Below, piece by piece: positions 18,561-26,800 of a stretch of DNA of 64,000 nt. A program made the position numbers and the translations under genes. The stretch's first letter is position 1. Each line of letters opens with the position of its first letter. The stretch is from GCA-2684655 sp045105235 (lineage in GTDB: Bacteria; Planctomycetota; UBA1135; UBA2386): assembly GCA_045105235.1 (NCBI GenBank), contig JBGCDH010000070.1:1-64000 (forward strand), read 5' to 3'. The notes under the pieces were generated by a model. It was given only the letters and a program-made list of their open reading frames with translations. It did not search any database and was not told where the DNA came from.

Positions 18561-18629
18561 GTCGGAATCAGGGGTCGCGCCACCACGGCGCGGATACAGA
18601 GTCTATCGGCTAAGACGAGTCCGCAGGCA

Positions 18630-19067
18630 CTACCTGGAACGATTGTTACCGGCTCGGTGCAGCCGAGAAAGATCGCGGAAACACAGCCGATCGACGCCCA
18701 AGGCGCCCATCGCACCGGCCAGATAGGCTGCCAAATCCTGCCACTGAAAGCCCTGGCCAAGCACCAAAGCAGCCCATCGATTCGAACGCAAATCATTAAC
18801 CCACGGCACTTTGCAGATCTGCGTCAGCTCGACCGCGACAGCGAAGCCAAAGCCAATCAGCGCCAGCTGCCAACCCCTGAGAGCCGGCCAGACCCAGGCG
18901 GCGGCGAAGGCGGCGGCGACCGCGTAGAGCGCGTCGCCGGTGTATTCGGCAAGGATTCCCGGCAGCGGGAAACGCCGCGACAGCAGCCCAAGCGCCACAG
19001 TCGTGCCCAGCACGGCTGCGATCGCGAGCCTACTCCTCGCCGGGCGACGCCCGTGCGTCTCACTCAC
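18630..19067 (-). CDS. DUF2809-like integral membrane protein
   Basis: A 145-residue protein with four or five membrane segments. The order of features is GDALYAVAAAFAAAWVWP, then an ALIGFGFAVAVELTQI helix, then a polar loop RSNRWAALVLGQGFQWQDL, then a final helix. This matches the DUF2809 pattern (Gly-Asp before the first core helix, VE(L)xQ in the middle, and L-G-x-x-F-x-W-x-D-L near the end). Function in that family is unknown. Its start overlaps the stop of the upstream VWA gene by 4 nt, so it is translationally coupled to the Bat genes. The basic tail after residue 130 is not typical. Confidence 0.7.
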   Translation of the reverse strand: MSETHGRRPARSRLAIAAVLGTTVALGLLSRRFPLPGILAEYTGDALYAVAAAFAAAWVWPALRGWQLALIGFGFAVAVELTQICKVPWVNDLRSNRWAALVLGQGFQWQDLAAYLAGAMGALGVDRLCFRDLSRLHRAGNNRSR

Positions 19068-20044
19068 GCGGCGTCGCGCGCGACCTGGATGCCAGGCCGC
19101 CAGCGCGTGCCAAAGTAGTGCAGCAGCAGCGGCAGCGCACCGAGCACGCCGGCAGCAAGAGCGATCGCGAACAGCGCATACTCGCGCAGGCTCAGACGCT
19201 CGATCAGCGGCTTGCGGTTGTCCTCCGACGCCGCGGACAGCATGTCGCTCGGGACCTGGCGACGGTTGCCGTTGTGGAACTCACCGCCGAGGCGGATTGC
19301 GACCTGACGAAGCGTGCTCTCATCCTGCCGCGACTGCTGCCCCGCGATGAAGCTGCCCGACAGGTGATCGCCAACGCCAATCACAAGCGTGTCGGCGATC
19401 GAAGGCGGCAGCTCCGGCATGCCGCTCGCAGGCACCGTGTCGCCGTCGCTGACAACGACCAGCAGCGAGCTGCGCACCGGCCAGGTCCTGGCCAGATCGG
19501 CAGCTTCCTTGATGCCGTCAAACAGCTTCGTCTTGCCGACTTTGAAAGCCCACTGCAGGTCAACTTCGCTCAGCATATGCCGAACAACTTCGATATCGCG
19601 CGTTTCGGTAACCACCGGCTTGGCGCCGTTGTAGGTCGCGATCACCGAGATCTTGAAGCGGCCGATCTGCACGCGATCGAACATCGATTCGATCAGTTCG
19701 CGGGCGCGATCGTGACGGGTTTTGTCGCCGTTGGCGCCAGCGTCTTTCAGCTGCATCGACGGCGAGACGTCATAGACGAGGATCAAGTGACGCCATTCGT
19801 CGTCGTCAATTTCCTCGCCGCGGTGCACCTTGGGGTCGATCATCATCAGGGTCACGAGCCCCCAGGCCAGCGCCGCTCCGGCTAGCACGCGAAGCACCGG
19901 TGCCGCCTTCGCCCACCTGGCAGGCTCGCCATCCGGACCGAACGCGAGCTTGCGAACACGGGCAACGCGCAACGCGTGCAGCGTCTCGCCGACCAACAGC
20001 AGAACAAAGGCGCCGAGGGCTGCCCAAAGCGCAGCCATCACCAC
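19064..20044 (-). CDS. VWA-domain membrane protein (BatB-like)
   Basis: A 326-residue protein. An N-terminal helix and a second near residues 51-70 are followed by a von Willebrand factor A domain beginning LILVYDVSPSM, with the metal-site D-x-S-x-S at residues 92-96. A later SDGDT segment supplies further metal-site residues. A third hydrophobic helix near the C-terminus anchors it. Paired VWA proteins next to MoxR and DUF58 are the hallmark of Bat (aerotolerance-type) operons, where they are thought to form a membrane complex that a MoxR AAA+ ATPase remodels. The coding region overlaps the preceding VWA gene by 7 nt and the following DUF2809 gene by 4 nt. Confidence 0.85.
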   Translation of the reverse strand: MVMAALWAALGAFVLLLVGETLHALRVARVRKLAFGPDGEPARWAKAAPVLRVLAGAALAWGLVTLMMIDPKVHRGEEIDDDEWRHLILVYDVSPSMQLKDAGANGDKTRHDRARELIESMFDRVQIGRFKISVIATYNGAKPVVTETRDIEVVRHMLSEVDLQWAFKVGKTKLFDGIKEAADLARTWPVRSSLLVVVSDGDTVPASGMPELPPSIADTLVIGVGDHLSGSFIAGQQSRQDESTLRQVAIRLGGEFHNGNRRQVPSDMLSAASEDNRKPLIERLSLREYALFAIALAAGVLGALPLLLHYFGTRWRPGIQVARDAA

Positions 20045-20958
20045 GGCGTATACCTCAGTCCAAGCTGGAGCAAGGCGAACAGGCCGAGCAAGCTCAGCCC
20101 GGCGATGCAGAACGGCAAGAACCAGTCGACCATCTCGGCGGTCCCTTGTTCGAGTTCGGTCTTGGTCATTTGGTCGATCTGCTTGAAGACGTTTTGCAGT
20201 GCCTGCTGGTCGCCGGGGTTGAACACCTCGCCGCCGGTCATGCGCGACAGGTTGACGATCTCGCCGCGCGCGTCGCTGTCTTGGATGTTGACGGTGAACA
20301 GTTTGATCCCGTCGCGCTTCAGGCGCTTGGCAAGCTCCATCTCCGCGCCGCCAGACAGGTCACTGCTCCAGCCGTCGGTGACCAGAATCAGCATGCGGTC
20401 GCCATCGTCGCGCGACGTCAGCACTTCGCGAGCGCCGAGCACGGCTTTGCCAATCTCGGTGCCGCCAAACCCAGGCGGCGCAATCTCCGGCCGCATGAAC
20501 GGAATCGCGTAGCGGAACGCCGACGGATCACTCGTCAGCGGCACCCAGTGCATGTAGTTGTTGCCGAAGAACGTCAGCCCAAACGAGTCGCCCTTGCGGA
20601 AGTCGAGGAAGTCGTTGATCGCCTGCATCGACACGTCGTAGCGCGTCTTGCTGCCGAACTTCGCCGTCATCGATCCGGAGATATCGACCAAGAACTGGAT
20701 GTTGGTCAGCGCGCGCTTTTGCTTCGGCGCTGCCAGCTCTTGCGGCAGCGATAGCAGCAGCACAGCCGCCGCCATCAGCAGTGCCGGCAGCGACTCACCT
20801 ACGCCAAGCAGTGCGCGCATAACCCGGCCGCTGCCGAGCTTGCGCGAGCCATCGGAGTCAAACGGCAGCAGGAAGCGGCCAGACTGTCGCTGCCACACCC
20901 AGCACAGGTGCAGCACCGGCAGGGCAAGCAACAGGAGCAGCCACGGACGGGAAAACAT
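20038..20958 (-). CDS. VWA-domain membrane protein (BatA-like)
   Basis: A 306-residue protein with two N-terminal helices (MFSRPWLLLLLALPVLHL, then a segment near 55-72). A VWA domain follows, whose metal-site motif is QFLVDISGSM (Asp92, Ser94, Ser96). A downstream ILVTDGWSSD lies in the usual position of the fourth strand. A C-terminal helix near residues 282-300 completes the BatA topology, placing the VWA domain in the periplasm between membrane anchors. It begins at the last base of the upstream gene's stop codon and overlaps the next VWA gene by 7 nt. The function is inferred from Bat operons; the partner of the metal site is unknown. Confidence 0.87.
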   Translation of the reverse strand: MFSRPWLLLLLALPVLHLCWVWQRQSGRFLLPFDSDGSRKLGSGRVMRALLGVGESLPALLMAAAVLLLSLPQELAAPKQKRALTNIQFLVDISGSMTAKFGSKTRYDVSMQAINDFLDFRKGDSFGLTFFGNNYMHWVPLTSDPSAFRYAIPFMRPEIAPPGFGGTEIGKAVLGAREVLTSRDDGDRMLILVTDGWSSDLSGGAEMELAKRLKRDGIKLFTVNIQDSDARGEIVNLSRMTGGEVFNPGDQQALQNVFKQIDQMTKTELEQGTAEMVDWFLPFCIAGLSLLGLFALLQLGLRYTPW

Positions 20959-21845
20959 CAGGCCCGCCCCCCGTCGGCCGCAGGGCTCTGCTCCGCGCTG
21001 CTGCGAACCTCAAAGTCTGCCGCCGACACCGATCGATACGGCTCAAGCAGCTTGTTGACGTCGATGTCCTGCGGCGGCCTCGGCGCATGCAGCCACTGCT
21101 CCACCGTGCGCATCAGAGCGCCGGCTTCCTCGTTCTCCTTGATGGCAACGATCGCTTCGACGGCCTTGCGGTCGCCGAGGTCGAGACGCACGCGCCAGAA
21201 CTGCAGCAGCAGCCGCTCGAGTTCGGCCTTGTGCGACTCTTCGCCGCCGCCCGAGGCGATCTTTTCGACGAGCGGCCGCATGCGATCTGCGAGCGTCGCT
21301 TTGGCCGGCGGCGGAGGCGCTGCACGCGGCTTGCGCTTGCGGCCGACGAACAGGATCGCCAGCAGCCCCACGCCCCAAACGATCGCACCGATCACCTGCA
21401 GCTTGCTGTAGCCACCGACTCGTTCCGCCGCCTTCGGCTCGGCATCGCTGGGTTCTAACTCGGTGATCGGCAGCAGTCCTTCGACCTCGACTTCAATCGC
21501 CGGCAGTCCTTCGGTGCTCGAGCCATCCTTGCGCACAAGGTAGTCGACCAAGTTGTAGGAGCCCTCTTCGAGCCCCTGCCATTCAATGTCGTAGCGCAGG
21601 TGGTCGCCGTGCGGCCACGTCTTGAGCACGCGCACGACCAGCGGCGTCTTGAACGAAGAGGGCGCCGGCACGAGTTCGCTGCCGGTCAGAACGACCTGCT
21701 TGACGAAGCCGCGCATGCCCACGGTCGCCTTGCGCACGTCATCGCGCGAGCCGCTGCCTTCTTGCGCATGCACCGCTTGAGAAATCACGGCCGCCAACAT
21801 CAGACCTGGCAGAACAGCATCCCAACTTGCTGGATCGCGTTTCAT
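20958..21845 (-). CDS. Single-pass exported protein, DUF4381/BatD-like tail
   Basis: A 295-residue protein with a signal peptide (cleavage near VHAQ, residue 28) and a beta-rich periplasmic region. A single membrane helix lies at residues 149-168, followed by a cytoplasmic helical tail (ELERLLLQFWRVRL, then TVEQWLHAP). The tail resembles the cytoplasmic end of BatD and DUF4381 proteins found between DUF58 and VWA genes in Bat operons. Its start overlaps the DUF58 stop by 4 nt, and its stop overlaps the next start by 1 nt, so it is tightly coupled on both sides. It probably links the VWA pair to cytoplasmic MoxR. That role is inferred from family and position. Confidence 0.75.
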   Translation of the reverse strand: MKRDPASWDAVLPGLMLAAVISQAVHAQEGSGSRDDVRKATVGMRGFVKQVVLTGSELVPAPSSFKTPLVVRVLKTWPHGDHLRYDIEWQGLEEGSYNLVDYLVRKDGSSTEGLPAIEVEVEGLLPITELEPSDAEPKAAERVGGYSKLQVIGAIVWGVGLLAILFVGRKRKPRAAPPPPAKATLADRMRPLVEKIASGGGEESHKAELERLLLQFWRVRLDLGDRKAVEAIVAIKENEEAGALMRTVEQWLHAPRPPQDIDVNKLLEPYRSVSAADFEVRSSAEQSPAADGGRA

Positions 21846-22789
21846 CGTGCTCCTCCTCCCGCTCCGCGCGAGGCGAAGAAATGTCGCAGCCGGTGCAAGA
21901 ACGGCTGATCCGTGCGCAGCAGCAGGTGGTCCACCCCACCGCGCCGCAGCTCGTGCTCGATCTTGGCTTGGTTGACCAACGGTTTGTTGGCGCGCGCCAC
22001 GAAGCCACGTCCCGACTCCGCTTCCTGGGCGCGGACGAAACCCGCGGCCGGCAGCAGCAGCTCGGCAGGATCCTGTAGCTGCACGACCGCCACCTCATGC
22101 TCCTGCGCCAGCAGGGCGGCCGAATGCACGGCGCCCGGCTCGTGAAGGTCACTGAGAATGACGATGATCGAGCGACTGTGCAGGGTCGGCCGCAGCTCGC
22201 GGATGCGACGCGTGAGCTCGGTGCGCTCGTCATAGGCGTAGCGCCGCAAGCGCAGCAGCCACTGCAGCACCTGATCCTTGGCGAGGCTCGGTTTGATATG
22301 CACATCGCGCGTGCCGCAGCCCAAGACGCCAACCGGGCTTGTTCGGTCGAGGCAAGCCAGCGCCAGGCCACCGGCCACCTGCAGCGCCAGCTCGTACTTG
22401 CTGCGCGTCTGCGAGGACACGACCATCGACGCCGACGTATCGACCAAAAACCACGCCGGAATGCGCCGCTGCGCCTCGTATTCCTTGATGTGGTAGCGGC
22501 CGGTGCGCGCCGTCACGCGCCAGTCCATCGCCTTGACCGGGTCCCCGGCGAGGTACTGCCGCGACTGCACGTAGTCGATACCCGAGCCGAGAAAGCGCGA
22601 GCCATCGAGACCGTAGGTCAAGTCGTCGGCAAGGCGACGGATCGCGACGACGAACTTGCGCGCCGCCGACGGCTCGATCGGCGGCAACATGCCCGGCAGA
22701 GCGGCCTCGCGTTCGCGAATGCTCGGCCGCCTGCGCGCCGCGCTCGAAGACGCGTTCGCCGGCGAAACAAAGATGGGCCCATCGCTCAT
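21842..22789 (-). CDS. DUF58-family protein
   Basis: A 315-residue soluble protein. The family signature YLAGDPVKAMDWRVTAR lies at residues 79-95, and a VWA-like domain follows, with WFLVDTSASM (Asp117, Ser119, Ser121) as a metal-site candidate. DUF58 proteins almost always accompany MoxR ATPases, and the two are thought to act as a chaperone pair on a membrane VWA complex. Start and stop overlap the neighbouring moxR-like and exported-protein genes by 4 nt each, so the stoichiometry is probably kept by translational coupling. The N-terminal 30 residues are polar and poorly conserved in appearance. Confidence 0.9.
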   Translation of the reverse strand: MSDGPIFVSPANASSSAARRRPSIREREAALPGMLPPIEPSAARKFVVAIRRLADDLTYGLDGSRFLGSGIDYVQSRQYLAGDPVKAMDWRVTARTGRYHIKEYEAQRRIPAWFLVDTSASMVVSSQTRSKYELALQVAGGLALACLDRTSPVGVLGCGTRDVHIKPSLAKDQVLQWLLRLRRYAYDERTELTRRIRELRPTLHSRSIIVILSDLHEPGAVHSAALLAQEHEVAVVQLQDPAELLLPAAGFVRAQEAESGRGFVARANKPLVNQAKIEHELRRGGVDHLLLRTDQPFLHRLRHFFASRGAGGGAR

Positions 22790-23790
22790 TGCGCGACTTC
22801 CGCCAGGATCTCCTGCAGCACCTGCACGCTGGTGAAGCCTTCGGCGACGGCTTCGTAGCTAAGGCGGATCCGGTGCAGGATGACGTCTTCGGCCAGCGCA
22901 AACAGGTCCTCCGGCACGACGTAGTCGCGGCCGTGGATCAATGCGCGGGCGCGCGACGCCTTGACGAGCGAGATGCCGGCACGTGGGCTGCAGCCGAGCT
23001 CCAGCTTGTCGTGGTTGCGGGTACGGTTGACGATCTCGACAACGTGCTCAAGGAACGTCTCGCTGACGTGCACTTCCTGCACGTCCTCCATCGCCTTGAC
23101 GAGCTGCGCGGCGCTGCCCTTCTTTTGCTGATCGAGCACGTCGAACTCGGTGCGCGCAATGGCGCCCTTGCCGTCGCGCCGCACGCCGAGCTTGGTGTTG
23201 CGACGCAGAACCTCGATCTCTTCTTCGGGCTTCAGGTACTCCAGCCGGTGCAGCAGCATGAAGCGGTCGAGCTGCGCTTCGGGCAGCTCAAACGTGCCGG
23301 CCTGCTCCACCGGGTTTTGCGTCGCAATCACCAAGAACGGAGCCGGCAGCGCGAAGTTGTCGCCGCCGATCGTCACCCGACGCTCCTGCATGGCTTCGAG
23401 CAGCGCCGACTGCACCTTGGGCGCGGCGCGGTTGATCTCGTCGGCGAGCAGCAGGTTGGTGAAGATCGGACCCTTGTGGGTGCGGAACTCGTGCGTCTTT
23501 TGGTCCAGAATCTCGCTGCCGACGATGTCCGACGGCAGCAAATCGATCGTGAACTGAATGCGCGAGAACGACAGGTCCACGGTCTTGCTGATGGCCGCGA
23601 CCAGCAGCGTCTTGGCGAGACCGGGCACCCCCTGCAGCAGCAGGTGGCCCGACGTCAGCAGCGAGATCAGCACGCGCTCGACAACAACGTCCTGGCCGAC
23701 CACAACCTGGCCGACCTGGGTGCGAATCTGGTGAAGGAACTCTCGTGTCTCCGTGAAACGAGGCTTCGTAGCGGTCTTCTGAGCGGACAT
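22786..23790 (-). CDS. MoxR-family AAA+ ATPase
   Basis: A 334-residue ATPase. Walker A is GVPGLAKT (residues 54-61), Walker B LLLADEINRA (Asp117, Glu118), and a sensor region IATQNPVEQAG follows, as in the MoxR subfamily of AAA+ proteins. These act as chaperones that mature or remodel partner complexes, usually together with an adjacent DUF58 protein and VWA proteins. It overlaps the DUF58 gene by 4 nt. It sits 99 bp after the 1392-residue BatD-like gene, and the gap contains two strong stem-loops, so it may have its own transcript end or start. Length and motifs are fully typical. Confidence 0.93.
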   Translation of the reverse strand: MSAQKTATKPRFTETREFLHQIRTQVGQVVVGQDVVVERVLISLLTSGHLLLQGVPGLAKTLLVAAISKTVDLSFSRIQFTIDLLPSDIVGSEILDQKTHEFRTHKGPIFTNLLLADEINRAAPKVQSALLEAMQERRVTIGGDNFALPAPFLVIATQNPVEQAGTFELPEAQLDRFMLLHRLEYLKPEEEIEVLRRNTKLGVRRDGKGAIARTEFDVLDQQKKGSAAQLVKAMEDVQEVHVSETFLEHVVEIVNRTRNHDKLELGCSPRAGISLVKASRARALIHGRDYVVPEDLFALAEDVILHRIRLSYEAVAEGFTSVQVLQEILAEVAQ

Positions 23791-23826
23791 AGGGGCGAAC
23801 TCGGCGAAAGCGGGGTGGGGTCTGTT

Positions 23827-23856
23827 GCACCGTTCGGCGTGGCTCGCGAACGGTGC
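23827..23856. terminator. Perfect 10-bp stem-loop between the giant gene and moxR
   Basis: GCACCGTTCG and CGAACGGTGC are perfectly complementary around a 10-nt loop. The structure lies downstream of the giant gene's stop (23890) and upstream of the MoxR start (23790) in the direction of transcription. There is no U-run, so it may be an attenuator, a processing site or a rho-independent-like stop of the kind seen in GC-rich genomes. Confidence 0.45.
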
Positions 23857-23877
23857 GGAGTGGGATACGACGAAGGC

Positions 23878-23895
23878 AGCTAGCAGCGGCTAGCT
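23878..23895. terminator. 7-bp stem-loop containing a stop codon
   Basis: AGCTAGC and GCTAGCT pair perfectly around a 4-nt loop. The right arm contains the TAG stop of the giant gene (23890-23892). It lies 21 bp from the larger stem-loop at 23827-23856, and the two together could end or stabilise the giant's mRNA. Confidence 0.4.
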
Positions 23896-26800
23896 GGCCT
23901 TCTTGAGCCAGTTCGTGGCGACAGCCTCGAGGTCGACTTCGCCCTCGGACTTGCTCGCGAAGTGGCTCGCCTCGATGCGGCGAATGTCCGCCGCAAGCTG
24001 ATCTTGCTGCGCGTCGGACAGCTTTGCGCGGTTGCGGACCTGCTGCAGCAGCGTGATGACCGAGAACGCGTTGACCTTGTCCGGCATGCGCAGCGCGGCT
24101 TCGGCCTCGGCAACTGGCGCGCTCGTCGGGCGGTAGAAGAACCAGCCGATATAGACCAGCGAGCAGGCCGCGAGGATTGCCCAGAACCACCACGGATCGG
24201 CCGGCGGCAGGCCGCGGCGCAGAGCGATTTCGGCGGACACGGTCTCAAGATCCGCATCGCTGTAACGCTGGTAGGTCGCCTTGACGTCCTCGAGCGTCGG
24301 CTTGGCGAATCGGAAGCCGCCGGGGCGCATGCCTTCGCGCTCGGGCTTGAGCGCGATCAGCCAAATTCGCTCGGTCTCGATCTTGTCCTGGTCCGCCGTG
24401 AAGCGCATCACCTGCGCGCCCTGGTCGTCGGTCTTGTCGACGACAAAGCCGGGCGGCGCAAAGTCGAGGAACGTCTCGAGGTCCGGCACCATGCCGGCGG
24501 CCTTGGCCTTGATCTCGACCGACACCTTGCCTTCGTCGACACGGCGCTCGTCGAGAATCTGTGCGACCTCGATCGATTCAAAAGGACGTTCGATCGGCTC
24601 GGCGGCGGCATCAATGGCGACCGGCGAGGAGCCAATCGGCAGGATCGTGAAGCCACTGGTGTCGAGGAAGTCCAGGTCCAGCTTGATCGCCGGGATGCGG
24701 TCGACCTGCGGCCCCCGCGCCTTGAGCACCGCGTAGGCATACGGCGTGCGCTGCCAGCCCGGCTCGTCGCCGCGCAGCGCTTCCATGTTCTCGCTGTTGT
24801 AGGTAACCGACTCCAGCTCGAAGTGCTCGCTGATGGCCGCGTTCAGCGCGTCCTGGAACTTGTCGCGGTAGTTTTCGGTCGGACGACCGTAGTTCCACGA
24901 GCCCGCCGAGTCGTTTTGGTTGGTGGCATACTTTTGGAAGCCACCGCTTTCGCGCGCCACTTCCACCGTGTGCACGATGTCGATGCGCACGCCGAACGGC
25001 TCGGTGCCGACCTCGGTCGAGCCGTCGACGACGACCTCAAGCCGCAGCTCGCTCAAAAGGTCCTGGTAGTATTGCCAAACCTTGCGCGCCTCGCGGGTCT
25101 GCTCGTGCTCCCCGACGACCGCAAAGCCAGCCTCGAGGTAGCGCTGCTTGATCTGCGGCTTGACGGCCGACATGCGCGTGAACAGCAGGTTGGCAAACTG
25201 CGACTGATGGCGCTCGCGGGCGCCGTCGGGCAGCGCCGCGAGAGCGTCCTTGATCAACGGCAGCTGCGAGTTCGCAACCACCATCGACTCGTCGATCGCC
25301 CCCAGATCGGACGCTCCGAGCGCCGCGTAGAACCAGGTCGTAAAGACCATGTCGGTCTCTTGGCTGCGCGTCATGCCTTCGACGGACATGCCGTAGTTCT
25401 CCGCGGCTGTCTCGAACAGCTTGAATGCATTCTTGCGCACTTCGCTGAACTTGGCCGACGAGCCGTCGCCGCCGTCCTTGGGCTTGTTCTCCTTATAGAA
25501 GTTGTTCTGGTCGTGCAGCAGCGTCGCCACGGCGGTTACCAGCGACCAGTGATCGCCCACGCGTGCCACTGCTTCTTGCGCCAGCGTCACCGCCGTCTGG
25601 TAGCCATCGGCCACGTTCTGCATCATCTCCTTCTGCGAGCGACGCGTCTTGGCCTGCTCCTGCACAGCCGGCACCCGCCACTGGGTGGCCAGGTTGGTGC
25701 GCATCTTGGCGAGCAGGTTGCCGAGCACCGTCGGATCGAGCTCGTTGATGTTGCCAAACACGTCCTCGATCGTCTCGAGGCGGTAGACCTCGGCGATGCT
25801 GTGTGCGGCGACAAAAGCCTGGCCAAGCAGCGCGGGATCCACCGACTCCATCGGCAGATCGCGCAGGCGCTGCACGTAGTCGGCCAGCTCCTTCAGGTTG
25901 CGCTCCTGCTTGCTGCGCGTCAGCGGAATGCCGTTCGAGCGCTGGTCGAACCCATACATAAACATGTAGGAGTTCGCCCGGTTGTTCATGTTCGGGTTGT
26001 TGCTCTTCATCCACACGCGCAAAAACTCGTCGCCGAGTTCCTTGGCCTTGCGCGGGTTCATGTCGGCGAGCTGCTCGATGAACGGGAACGCCTTTTCGTA
26101 TTCGTTGACCTTGAGCCACAGCTGCGCGGACACGGTCACGAAGTGCGGGCGGAGGGCGCTGTCGAGCTGCTTGGCCCACTCGTCACCAGGCTGCGCCTTG
26201 AGCAGATCGGCCGGCTCGATGGCCGAGACCTGACCGCCGCCGCCGCGGCGCTGGTTGGAGTAGTAGATGTTGCCGAAGCTGTCGCGCTCCATGTAGGACC
26301 CGAACGACGACGTCTTGGAGAACTGCCGGCTGTAGGCCGCTTCTTGGATCCAGCCGGAAGCGAGCAGGCCGAGCGTCGGCCGCCACGTGTTGGCGAGGTC
26401 CGGAGCCTCTTTCAGCAGCGCCTCAACGGCCGTCTTCTGCAGCTCAAGGGTCGAAGCGCGGTATTTGGTGTCGCGCGCTTTTTGCTGGAAGCCGGTCGCG
26501 ACCTGGCCACCGATCGTCGCGATGATCTCCATGCCGCGCTCGGGGCGCGACGTAAAGCTTTCGGCCAGCCACTGCGGACCGAGGTCTTCGCGCACCTTGG
26601 GAGCGAGTTCGACCGCGCGCCGCAGCGCTTCTTCCTTTTGCTCTTTGTCGATCTCGCCCTTCGCCAGCGCCGCTTGCGTAACCTTCCAGGCCATCTCGAG
26701 CCAGTTGCTGCGCTGCTCTTTGGCGAACATGGCGAGCGCGTGGCGCGCCAGCAGGTTGAGCGCTTCGCGGTCCCCTTCCTCCTCGGCGCTCGTCGCGTCC

